Of a stretch of 25,984 bases of DNA, positions 17,701 through 25,950 are shown in pieces; positions within the stretch are counted from its first letter, which is position 1; each line of letters begins with the position of its first letter. This DNA is from Paulinella micropora (taxonomy: Eukaryota > Cercozoa > Imbricatea > Euglyphida). Made by a program: the position numbers and the translations under genes. The stretch covers positions 195,569 to 221,552 of the forward strand of contig BJOX01000115.1 of assembly GCA_009731375.1 (NCBI GenBank), in the 5' to 3' direction. Under the pieces are notes generated by a model. That model saw only the letters and a program-made list of their open reading frames with translations, ran no database searches and was not told the origin of the DNA.

Positions 17701-20455
17701 GAGGGAGGCGTTGGCAGTAGTATGGGCTCTCAAGAGGCTCAGAGAATACTTGTGGGGAGGACCTCTATTCACGGTTAGGACCGATCATCACAACCTTCTT
17801 TGGTTGATGAATCATGAACAAACCGGCCGTTTGGCGCGGTGGCAAGCTTTCTTGTCATGTTTCAATTTCACGATGGTCTACTTACCGGGAAAGCGAAACG
17901 TAGTCGCTGATAGCCTTTCCAGGCTAGAGTTTCAGTCGGAGGTGTCGGCTCTCGTATCATCAGTGGAGATGATGGACCTGTCCACGGACAAGGTATACGA
18001 GGTGAGCCACATAGAGGCGATGCAGATGGCAAGAGGCGTTCGTTATGACCGCACGGGTCTACGATATAGTCCTCAAGGCCCGGAGCATGGCATATGCTGT
18101 GAGGCGCATGTTCTCGAAGACGCTGAGTGGTCTTATGAGGCATACGAGAACGCGAAGGCGAATATAAAAGAAGAGGAGGAGACGACTGAGGTCTGTACTG
18201 AACCTCCACAGGAAAATCGAAGCGAGCTTGATGAAGACCCGGAAAGGGTAGGAGTAAGGTTGGAGGACGGTACTATTCATATCGCCTCGCCTACCGCGTG
18301 GAGGCAGCAACAGGCGACGGATCCGGAGTTCAAGGAGCTCATAACGTTATACAAGAACCCTAATGAGCTTAAAAAGACTCCACAGATCAAAGATCAGATG
18401 AAGGAGATGGCGTGGAGAGATGGGCTATTGTGGTACAAGGGCCAGCATGGCAAATTTGCATCACAGCCTGACAAATGGACTCTCTGGGTACCAGAGAAGT
18501 TGAGGCGCTTTATATATGTCGCAGCCCATAACTGCCCCTTACTGGCACATCCGGGTCGACAAAGAACTCATTGGTTCATAGCGAGGCGATTTTGGTGGAA
18601 AGGGATGAAGGAGGAGATAGACAGGGAAGTGGACGCATGCATCCCATGCAAAACCACAAAGACACCGCTGAAGGCGAACTTTGGCCTGATCGGTACATTC
18701 CCGTTACACGCCGGGATGTTTGAATTTTTACACATCGATCATGTGGGACCTTTCCCCGAATCGGCAGAAGGGTACAGATACCTTCTTACCGCAATAGATC
18801 GAGCCACCAATTATGTCTGGGTTGTTCCTGTTAAGGACGCTACAGGCAAGACAACTGCGGAGGCTCTGATCGATAGGATCGTCTCGCAGATCGGAGTGCC
18901 TAGAAAGATATGTTCTGATCGAGGTTCTGACTTTAATAATGAAGTCATCGACAGACTATCTAAGTACTACGGGATGAAATGGCAATATGTTACTGCCTAT
19001 AACCCGAGAGCGAATGGCAAGATCGAGCGGGTACATAGACCTCTCAAAGCCTCGCTTAAGATGTACTGTATGAAGAAGGAGAATCAGAGAGCCTGGGTGG
19101 AGGCAGCACCTTCATTTGCCTTTGCAATGAACTGTCTACCCTCATCGGCATTAGGAGGAGCCAGGAGCTCAGTCTCGCCATATCAATTGGTTTACGGCCG
19201 AGAGCCTAATATCCCAACCTCACTTCTGCATCCAAAAGACACTTGGGCAGATGAGGATGAGTTGTTCGGGATGAGACTAAGAGCGAAGATGGAGGCGGAA
19301 CAAATAGTTGCGGCGCACAGGGAGGCGGAGCGCAGAAAGACTGACGCACAAGGAGTGCGACAAGCGCACTTAGATCAAGTCCGTTTCCAGGTTGGGGATA
19401 TTGTACTCTTGTACCATCCTCAAGTCCCTAAGGGGGTTAGCTCTAAGCTGTTTACCCACTGGAAAGGACCATACCAGATCATGGAACAGATGGGACCTCT
19501 GAATTATAAGATCAGGGGTAGAGGGAAGGTGCAGATTGTGAATGTTCGAAGGCTGATCAAATATGACCCCTTCTTACTTGAGGATGAATCCGTTGAGGAG
19601 GCGTTGAAACGGATGAAGGAGGACTTCAAAGAGGTACCGCCTATACAGAAGGAGGATACCTTAGAGGAGGAGAATGCCTATCGGGCACCGGTCACGGAGA
19701 AGGAGGAGACCGAGAAGGAGAGTAAGGAAGACTCAAACCGCAAAAGCGCGGCGGGGACTCAGTCTAAAGCCCCCATAGTCCGCGGCGGTACGAAGGAGAA
19801 GTTCACGGAGGCGCAGAGGAGGAGAGCGCAAAACGATCTCATCTTCGACCAACCGAGGAAGGTGGCAAGGTCGACGCGAGCGACGGATGTCCATGGAGGA
19901 GGAGGGGAGAAGGACACTAACCCGAACGCGGGTAATGTGGACATTCGACATGTGCGATGGAAGGAAGGAGAGGCGATTGCGGCCATCAAGTGGGTCCGAG
20001 ACGCTTTTTATCTGTTGAGACCGGCAGAATCTCATGTTGCCGATGACACTCTCTCAGATCTTTATCTCATGCGAGCTGTGGCGGTCCCGCAGACTACACG
20101 GGCAGCACGGACATCGAAGAGATCCTTAGCAGCAAAAACGATACAACCGGTACTCCATTTTTGGAGAAGCATGGACCCTGTTGAGGATCCAAAAGCTAGA
20201 CAATATTTACCGGTGTACAAAGACGCGAAAAATCTCGAGACATGGGATGATACTATTACCCTTCGAGACAAAGACCACACTGCGTGGACTATTCAGTCAC
20301 TGCCTAGAGGAGTGCTTGATATTCCTTTTGACTTATCTTTGGGCGCCATCCCTAACAAAATATGGGACATTCTGGAGGAGTCGAAGTTTGACTTGACTTT
20401 TGTTGGCGGCCCGCCACCTGGCAAAGGGGTTCGCGCAAGGCGACGAAGGCAGTAA
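14708..20455 (+). CDS. pol: Pol polyprotein: protease-like, RT, RNase H, integrase
   Basis: 1915 residues counted from the first ATG, though translation may enter from Gag. A retropepsin-like region at about 160-265 has D168-T-M-A where DTGA or DSGA is usual, and later ILLSYDQLATMGAVIDC. A spacer of roughly 340 residues follows with no domain I know. RT spans about 655-870, with catalytic D726 (SVIDLKNGFWQIP) and YIDD at 804-807. RNase H begins near 950 with D958 (VVDTDAS), a REALAVV Glu and RTDHH. Integrase has H1274-x6-H1281-x29-C1311-x2-C1314, then D1344, D1404 and E1440 with 35 residues between the last two. The C-terminal domain reaches about 1620. A further 290 residues, first charged and then globular-looking, carry no visible chromodomain and end RARRRRQ. 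The intact frame and catalytic residues suggest a potentially active element, save for the protease motif. Confidence 0.93.
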   Translation: MPTVDEQDTNGSVPPRREGEGTQPHKPQGKHLLVHPSRANMINDANRKAKKAMEERKPKPKARSSPTKKQRTVPPPKDSIVSAIDTSTLGVPDSVQKTLEIPEAPETQEVKLAEKGGEREEDKELELRLKTLERKIHVLAASLHRPDALCYTDLFCETLQTTLKVGNDTMANINIVGQKFLNSHRTWVDKNIRKTKGTLKGVGSRTEITGIVTLIFKLKSGRVYRADLYVVPDYHGSILLSYDQLATMGAVIDCAARRVIYGVKNGEEEDINPMTATDSYEAFELSLATERKKLAFVHEATEAYVHPYVTVPEELTWTDNWETEMQAYTVTIPAWDRKSIDDLVVARNEEIICVAKQCPSLARFAEGGGADVHITNGYCYHAKVSDEKREAFVPRRKGRTPDTPADDIKTFITNFWGDVPTWPRSLTEVKKCLRTLFESNKPYTVILPYNEKAIWAQEIRDRLIDHPIPVPSRKQQLVVACRLGSREQSSAYKQKLRAQDKLKLIPQAFTCFDGFYTRKAPIQYANLIDMLVGLGHDDEPDTVTYERTGLDDLSEEDLSLEEDLAPLKEHKKMSEEDFQAAARKILEEGVGSEREKAFLKAKMEAYREIFDPPRAGGVKSDDFTAVIYKIPGAEPSPAPRRANLGIHEAKIAEENVRQLLDEDFIERSTSPIVSQPKIVPKPGGEWRLTINYARVNKVLEEERNPLPTLEEGRRVLRNAKFYSVIDLKNGFWQIPLDEKSRWLTAFVVGMEIYQWKVLPMGLKQAPGLFQKAMQKMLSGQYDDQSEDGFMRRRGQKAGEYAFCYIDDIIVYSNTMEEHIDHLSDVFRRIGAFGLKCNLKKCQLARTSVTYLGYEISHNRVSISREKREEIMSRQLPKNRTELHSFLAMAQYYSQFIPDWGATRAKLEKMIDFGDFEKWDEEALQAFNTLKDIIYKDPKDGGLVLMMPDFTKPFVVDTDASKFAIGAVLQQEDEEKKLRPIMFISRKLCAAERNYCTRQREALAVVWALKRLREYLWGGPLFTVRTDHHNLLWLMNHEQTGRLARWQAFLSCFNFTMVYLPGKRNVVADSLSRLEFQSEVSALVSSVEMMDLSTDKVYEVSHIEAMQMARGVRYDRTGLRYSPQGPEHGICCEAHVLEDAEWSYEAYENAKANIKEEEETTEVCTEPPQENRSELDEDPERVGVRLEDGTIHIASPTAWRQQQATDPEFKELITLYKNPNELKKTPQIKDQMKEMAWRDGLLWYKGQHGKFASQPDKWTLWVPEKLRRFIYVAAHNCPLLAHPGRQRTHWFIARRFWWKGMKEEIDREVDACIPCKTTKTPLKANFGLIGTFPLHAGMFEFLHIDHVGPFPESAEGYRYLLTAIDRATNYVWVVPVKDATGKTTAEALIDRIVSQIGVPRKICSDRGSDFNNEVIDRLSKYYGMKWQYVTAYNPRANGKIERVHRPLKASLKMYCMKKENQRAWVEAAPSFAFAMNCLPSSALGGARSSVSPYQLVYGREPNIPTSLLHPKDTWADEDELFGMRLRAKMEAEQIVAAHREAERRKTDAQGVRQAHLDQVRFQVGDIVLLYHPQVPKGVSSKLFTHWKGPYQIMEQMGPLNYKIRGRGKVQIVNVRRLIKYDPFLLEDESVEEALKRMKEDFKEVPPIQKEDTLEEENAYRAPVTEKEETEKESKEDSNRKSAAGTQSKAPIVRGGTKEKFTEAQRRRAQNDLIFDQPRKVARSTRATDVHGGGGEKDTNPNAGNVDIRHVRWKEGEAIAAIKWVRDAFYLLRPAESHVADDTLSDLYLMRAVAVPQTTRAARTSKRSLAAKTIQPVLHFWRSMDPVEDPKARQYLPVYKDAKNLETWDDTITLRDKDHTAWTIQSLPRGVLDIPFDLSLGAIPNKIWDILEESKFDLTFVGGPPPGKGVRARRRRQ

Positions 20456-21250
20456 GTGACATTTTTTTCTTTTATCACGCGTCGGACATTGAAAGCTGCA
20501 TGTGGATTAATCTCATAGTGCCCATGTCAGATCATGTCTTATTAAAATGTTTTTATACCATTGTTGTTACTTGGCATTTTTATCGCAACATATGAGTGCG
20601 AGGGTCAATCGGCAAATGGATACGACACCGTATAAGGGGATCGCTTGTGAGTTTAGCGATGGTGTTCCTGGTACGACCCTGCTTCAAGTATCCAGGGTGA
20701 TGTTCTCAAAAAATGTTCTCATAGTAGACATATTAAATTTTTTTCTTTGGATATACTTAATATCGTCATACCAGCACGGTCCGTCTCTACTTGTGTCGGC
20801 ATATCGCATGGTCGGGCTCACTCACCCCGGCTTTGGATATAGTTATTAGGTCTGGCCCCCTAGTACTATATTAAGGTAACCGATTGAATACAAGGGTATG
20901 TTATTAAAAGACAATGTATTTACTGATCGGAAGTGTTTTTGGAGAAGGAGAAAAATTATAACGCTGCTTTTATTGCAATAGTAATACTATTTGTTCTTGA
21001 CATACTGCCTCAGAATTAAGTTACGGGGGGGACAACAAGTGTGGAAGGAGGAGTTTTTATTTACAAAAACGAGGCTGGAGATTTATAGTTGACTCGTGTC
21101 TGGCGTATGCGTTTTATATATCCACTGCACCGTCTATCCGTGGGTTAATGCACTTAGTTGCGACACCCCGTAGCGTTTGTGCAGAAAAGAAATCAGCAAT
21201 TATATGACGAAAATATTGCATATTTCCGTCATAAAAACGGGAAGGTGTAC
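20456..21250 (+). other. Region between Pol and 3' LTR
   Basis: About 795 nt. It includes an open frame at 20547-20849 and a G-run GTTACGGGGGGGAC near 21022-21031. The purine run AAAAACGGGAAGG (21233-21245), five bases from the LTR, is the nearest polypurine-tract candidate and is imperfect. Confidence 0.5.
20547..20849 (+). CDS. Doubtful 100-aa ORF with hydrophobic segments
   Basis: Open frame of 100 codons between Pol and the 3' LTR, where some Ty3/gypsy elements carry an env-like or accessory gene. It starts MFLYHCCYLAFLS, a signal-like hydrophobic start, and has a second hydrophobic stretch VLIVDILNFFLWIYLI that could span a membrane. It is short, has no recognisable domain and may be chance. 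Confidence 0.25.
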   Translation: MFLYHCCYLAFLSQHMSARVNRQMDTTPYKGIACEFSDGVPGTTLLQVSRVMFSKNVLIVDILNFFLWIYLISSYQHGPSLLVSAYRMVGLTHPGFGYSY

Positions 21251-21497
21251 TGTAGGCATCACCCCCCGGATAGCCGGTAAAAAGTACCCTTTTTCTGGTG
21301 TCAGGTGCACCTAGTTTTTTCCCATTATTTTCAATATCGTTTGGCCGGATTTGACCTAATGCAATTTTAACCTTGGTCTGTTGCCGTTTTCTTTTCGGCT
21401 TCACTGAGCTAATATAACGAGACATCATTCTCTTTTGGGGATTTGTGTCTGGTTGTATTACCGACTTTTTATTGAGCTATCTTCGGGGATTGTAACA
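21251..21497 (+). repeat. 3' LTR
   Basis: Direct copy of 11109-11355, two substitutions. It is followed by AGAAAGAAAGAAG, matching the AGAA repeats just before the 5' LTR. Confidence 0.93.
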
Positions 21498-21515
21498 AGA
21501 AAGAAAGAAGAAAAC

Positions 21516-21668
21516 CTGGGCTTGAGCCGAAAATTTGTTGCTTCTCGTTTCCAGGTAAAGGCACAAAGAACTTCTCAAATTCTTCCTCGGAAGGAAAGCA
21601 CGCTGGATGAGTAGGATGCGCGTCAGGAAAGACTTCTTCGGATCCCAAGGCAGTGAAAATGTTAGTAC
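21516..21668 (-). pseudogene. Exon of FAR1-like gene next to the retrotransposon
   Basis: Acceptor GTACTACTGAG (21670-21669) and donor AGCCCAG|GTTTTC (21516/21515) enclose 153 nt, phase 1 at both ends. It encodes TNIFTALGSEEVFPDAHPTH and then FPSEEEFEKFFVPLPGNEKQ, ending GSSPG. The donor phase fits the exon at 9969: the codon is G|GA and the protein reads GSSPGSPLPSPVFQ. If so, the whole retrotransposon lies in this intron. No domain recognised. Confidence 0.5.
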
Positions 21669-21900
21669 CTCAGTAGTACAGTGTGTTACATGTGTGTGCG
21701 TACGTACATCTATAACTCTGTGTATGTATGTATGTATGTATGCATATATGTTAAGTAATTAATAAAGAAAAACAAATCACAATAACTTAATTTTAACCCA
21801 GGGTTAAATATGTACAATAGCTTGAGATGCCGGTACGCTTTGGATTTGATTTAATAATTTAATTCTGAAATTTTGAAGATGCATTAATCAATAAACTTAC

Positions 21901-22116
21901 ACTGCAACTCCAGTGGTTGTTGATCCATTACTTTTCCTGGTACGGGACTGGAGTTCCATCCAGATGTGGGAATTCCAACGGTAGGAATATTATGTCGCTT
22001 TTTCCCAGCCACATGAATTTTAAATTCCTGCCATTCTGGTGGCCAGAAATTTGCCATTCGCACCGATCTCAAAATTGTTTCTTTTTCGTCGCCGTTGCAG
22101 TTTGACATGATTCGTG
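21901..22116 (-). pseudogene. Upstream exon of FAR1-like gene
   Basis: It lies between acceptor GTACCTTAG (22118-22117) and a perfect donor CAGT|GTAAGT (21901/21900). It has an ATG at 22108, which may be the start, and encodes MSNCNGDEKETILRSVRMAN, then FWPPEWQEFKIHV and later GKVMDQQPLELQ. The T|GT junction to the next exon gives LELQCTNIF. The KIHVAG-KKRH part is basic. Family not recognised. A splice-like acceptor just before the ATG leaves room for an earlier exon. Confidence 0.5.
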
Positions 22117-22380
22117 CTAAGGTACAAGGAAAACATTTTATACATTAATAACATTAAACATAATGATATTAATAAGCCTTGAATACTAATGAAATATTGA
22201 TAAATGAAATGAATCAAATTAAAATATTTTCTTATGAAATAAACTTGAAAAACCTTGAACAATTTAGACTCGAAAAATTTAGAAAAAAATTAGAAGTTAA
22301 TTTGGATTTTTAATTAAAAAACATGAAAAAACTAGACTATAAAAAATTTATTGATCATTTGTTTTCGATGTTTTGTTATA

Positions 22381-22464
22381 AGAAATTTTCCACCTCTGAA
22401 TAGCACGGGCCCTTCATCTGTACAACATGAATGTCTTCCAAGGCTTTAATAAAAAACATTTTAT
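22381..22464 (-). other. Possible short exon, weak
   Basis: Minus-strand frame MFFIKALEDIHVVQMKGPCY ending in TAA, in otherwise AT-rich non-repetitive DNA (22130-22480) just inside the right inverted-repeat arm. It looks coding, but I find no donor in phase with the exon at 22116, so its link to the gene is open. Confidence 0.2.
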
Positions 22465-22489
22465 AGATAGTCGAGTTGAAGGAAGAGAG

Positions 22490-22590
22490 AGAGAAAGAAA
22501 GAGAAAGAGAGAGTGAGTGAGTGAGTGAAAGAGAGAGAGAGAAGAAAGAGAAGAGAGAGAGAGAAGAGGGAGAGAGAGAGAGAGACTCGG

Positions 22591-22653
<63 letters not shown>

Positions 22654-22731
22654 TAGAGAGAGAGCGAGTGTGCGTGTGTGTGTGAGAGAGAGAGAGAGAG
22701 CGCGAGCGAGAGAGCGAGTGAGAGACAGCGA

Positions 22732-22792
<61 letters not shown>

Positions 22793-22844
22793 TGAGAGCG
22801 AGTGAGAGTACATACATACATACATACATACATACATCATGTGA
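22490..22844. repeat. (GA)n and (ACAT)n microsatellites
   Basis: Long imperfect GA tract with GTGA and CGAG variants to 22808, then ACAT to the right-arm edge. No gene. Confidence 0.95.
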
Positions 22845-23102
22845 CATGCATACGTCTGAATACATACAGACAGGAAGACGGACAGACAGACAGACAGGGC
22901 CATACATACATACATACATACATACATACATACATACATGCATGCATACATACATGCATACATACATACATACATACATACATACATACATGCATACATG
23001 CATGCATGCATGCGTACATACATTCATACATGCATGCATGCATACATACATACATACATACATGCATGCATGCATGCATGCATACATACATACATACATA
23101 CA

Positions 23103-23134
<32 letters not shown>

Positions 23135-23741
23135 CATACATACATACATGCATGCATGTATGCACCTAGACAGACAGACAGCCGGACAGTCAGACAGACA
23201 GACAGTCAGACAGTCAGACACACAGACACCTCGCCACAGACAGTCAGACAGTCAGACAGACAGACACACAGACAGTCAGACCTTCTTACATACATACATA
23301 CATACATACATAGATACATACATGCATACATACATACATACATACAATATACGTACAATGTACATACATACATGCATACATGAGTACACATATGCAGACA
23401 GGCAGGCAGACAGACAGACAGACAGACAGAAATACGCACTCACTCACTCACTCGCTCGCTCGCTCACTTGCTCGCTCACTCGCTCATTCACTCACTCACT
23501 CACTCACACTCACACTTTGCAGACGAACTGGTAGGTAGGTAGGTAGGTAGAAGTACTGGTAGGTAGGTTGGTAGGTAGGTAGGTCGACAGACAAATAGCT
23601 ACAGGTAGGTCGGTAGAAGGTATGTATGTATGTATGTATGTATACGTAGGTAGGTAGGCAGGTGGATAGGTAGGTAGGTAGGTAGGTAGGTAGGTAGGTA
23701 GGTAGGTAGGTAGGTAGGTAGGCAGGTAGACAGTATGAACA

Positions 23742-23777
<36 letters not shown>

Positions 23778-24200
23778 AGGGTGAAGAAAGAAAGAAACAT
23801 AAGAAACGAGAAAGAAAGAAAGAAAGACAGAAAGAAGGAAAGAAGGGAGGAAAGAAGGAAGGAAAAGGAAGGAAAAGGAAGGAAGGAAGGAAGGAAGGAG
23901 GAAGGAAGGAAGGAGGAAGGAAGGAAGCAAGGAAGCAAGGAAGGGGAGAAAGTGGAGAAAGTAGGACGAGAATAGAAAGAAGACAGGAAGGGAAAGTATA
24001 CGCAGAAGACAGGAAGGGAAAGTATACGCAGACAAATTTTGAAGACAAAAAGGTACGTGAACTTCACGGGTAGTGGCTTGTTATTTTTGGACCCGATTTC
24101 TTAGCAAATAGGACCAATTTTTTAAAAAGGGGCCAAACTTATGGCATTAGAAATGATGTTTTTGCCATCCGCACGTATATGAGCGGCAAAATGGGTCTCC
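22845..24200 (-). repeat. Right arm of the ~1.36-kb inverted repeat
   Basis: Reverse complement of the unit at 5255-6624, from CATGCATACGTCTG (22845) to CCCATTTTGCCG-type outer edge GGGTCTCC (24193-24200). Microsatellites occur in the same order with different lengths. A 26-bp segment containing GGAAGGGAAAGTATACGCAG is tandemly duplicated at about 23983-24033; the left arm has one copy. The bases just outside the two arms (GGAAA on the left, AATAAAGCC on the right) are not a target duplication. Confidence 0.85.
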
Positions 24201-24216
24201 AATAAAGCCTGGCTTC

Positions 24217-24679
24217 TTGGATTCTTGGATTCTTTTTATTTCGAGAGATAATTGTAAAATCTTCTTCTTCTTCTTCTTCTTCTTCTTCTTCTTCTTCTTC
24301 TTCTTCTTCTTCTATTTAGAACCACTGAAACTTAATACTGCGAAAAATATTAAATTAACCTAGGTGGTGACCTTCAAAGTCTTTATATATCTGTGAGGAG
24401 AAAAGGAAAACGTAATCAATACTGTAATATAACGTGAGGTACAATATATGTAAAATGAAAAGCAGGGGGTTAGTAATATGTGTTCGTTAGTAGGTATGCT
24501 TCAAGTCGTTTTTTGAATGAAGAAATCAGCTTATTGTCTTGAATGTCTTGAGGAAGGCTACTCCATAGCCTGACCGTCTCTTTCTGTGAGCTTGTGTCCT
24601 CATGACTGCTATAGTCTGTTTTGTCTGCTGCTCTTTGTCGGATATCGGTGCCGTTGCCCTGCTCACCATTTTCTTCTAT
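24217..24679 (-). mobile_element. 5'-truncated LINE, ORF2 C-terminus and 3' tail
   Basis: A minus-strand frame (24679-24470) ends in ETVRLWSSLPQDIQ, then ISSFKKRLEAYL and a stop. The W-x-S-LP...SFK-RLE pattern is the usual C-terminus of non-LTR retrotransposon reverse-transcriptase proteins. About 150 nt of 3' UTR follows, then (GAA)n on the minus strand (24258-24313) and a short AATCCAAG repeat near 24217-24237. Everything upstream of the last 69 codons is missing or degraded. It abuts the outer edge of the right inverted-repeat arm. Confidence 0.7.
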
Positions 24680-24829
24680 TTAAACCTTGCTTACTCAGTC
24701 CAAGGGTGCGAGTGTACTGAATAGGGTGGCACAGTTTCCTTACGGGCTGTCTCACTGTCTAACAATCGATCTCACTTGCGCCCTGTGTTGGTTATGTCCG
24801 ACCTCTGCACTATGCCAATATTATAAAAA

Positions 24830-24888
24830 ATGTGTGTGCGTGTGTGTGAGTGTGTGTGTGTGTGTGCCCGTGTGTGTGTGTGTGTGTG

Positions 24889-24920
<32 letters not shown>

Positions 24921-25514
24921 ATTTGTGTGTGTGTGTGGTTTGTTTGTTTGTTTGTTTGTGTGTGTGTGTGTGTGGTGGTGTGTGTGTTTGTGTGTGTGTG
25001 TGCGTCTGTGTTTGTGTGTGTGTGTGTGTATTTGTGTGTGAGTGTGTTTTTGCGTTATGTATGTATGTATGTATGTATGTATGTATGTATGTATGTATGT
25101 ATGTATGTACATATGCATGTATGTATGTATGCATGTATGTAATGTATGTAATATATGTATGTATGCATGTATGTATGCATGCATGTATGTATGCATGTAT
25201 TTATGCATGTATGTATGTATGTATGCATGTATGTATTTATGTATGTATGTATGTATGTACGTACGTACGTACGCACGTACGTACGTATGTATGTATGCAT
25301 GTATGTATGTATGTATTTATGTATGTGCATTGTATGTATGTAGTATGCTGCATGCATGCATGCATGCATGCATGTATGTATGTATGTATGTATGTATGTA
25401 TGTATGTGTGTGTGTGTGTGTGTTTGCGTTATGTATGTATTTATGCATGCATGTATGTATGTTATGTATGTATGTATGTATGCATGCATGCATGCATGCA
25501 TGCATGCATGCATG
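24830..25514. repeat. (GT)n then (ATGT)/(ATGC)n microsatellites
   Basis: GT with TTTG interruptions 24830-25055, ATGT 25056-25255, an ACGT patch 25257-25287, then ATGT and ATGC to 25514. Open frames across it are artefacts of the units. Confidence 0.95.
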
Positions 25515-25947
25515 GGGCCCTCCCCCCGGGAACCCCAGCCCTGTGATTGTACGTACCCGTTCTGGTCGCGGGTGGCACCCACACCTGAAAATTGAGGTTT
25601 TTTTGCCAACAGGCGCCCTTTGCGGCACCTCCGGCAATTCAACGTACCCTGTCGAAGGGAAAGGGGGGGTCCGGGGGAGCCCTGCGATTTTACGTACCCG
25701 TTCTGGTCGCGGGTGGCACCCACACCTGAAAATTGAGGTTTTTTGCCACCAGGCGCCTTTTGCGGCACCTCCAGCAATTCAACGTACCCCTGTCGAAGGG
25801 AAAGGGGGGGTCCGGGGGAGCCCTGCAATGGTACGTACCCGTTCTGGTCGCGGGTGGCCACACCTGAAAATTGAGGTTTTTTGCCACCAGGCGCCCTTTG
25901 CAGCACCTCCGGCAATTCAACGTACCCTGTCGAAGGGAAAGGGGGCG

Positions 25948-25950
<3 letters not shown>
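25515..25950. repeat. 141-bp minisatellite, three copies
   Basis: The landmark ACGTACCCGTTCTGGTCGCG occurs at 25551, 25692 and 25833, a period of 141 bp. Each unit also contains CACACCTGAAAATTGAGG and CAATTCAACGTACCC, and ends in a G-rich AAAGGGGGGGTCCGGGGG. Because 141 is 47 codons, a minus-strand frame repeats a 47-residue unit (KKPQFSGV-ATRDQNGYV). Confidence 0.9.

Larger units (their letters stand above)
11109..21497 (+). mobile_element. Ty3/gypsy LTR retrotransposon, full length, young
   Basis: Two direct 247-bp LTRs (TG...CA) flank a leader, Gag, Pol and a 3' region. The domain order protease-RT-RNase H-integrase defines Ty3/gypsy (Metaviridae). The LTRs differ at only two sites I can find, so insertion is recent. 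Flanks are AGAA repeats on both sides, with at least AGAA duplicated, but the true target duplication length cannot be fixed inside that repeat. It lies antisense within an intron of the minus-strand gene, with the 3' LTR end 17 nt from that intron's donor site. The coding region has no frameshift over 8.3 kb. Confidence 0.93.

Noticed and set aside
5255-24200. Inverted arms as proof of a recent transposition
   Set aside because: The flanks GGAAA and AATAAAGCC do not form a target duplication and the arms have diverged, so only an old or altered element, or an inverted duplication, can be claimed.
25055-25915. 286-codon minus-strand frame as a gene
   Set aside because: Half is microsatellite translation and half is the minisatellite. 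No start, splice or domain evidence; kept only as a repeat.
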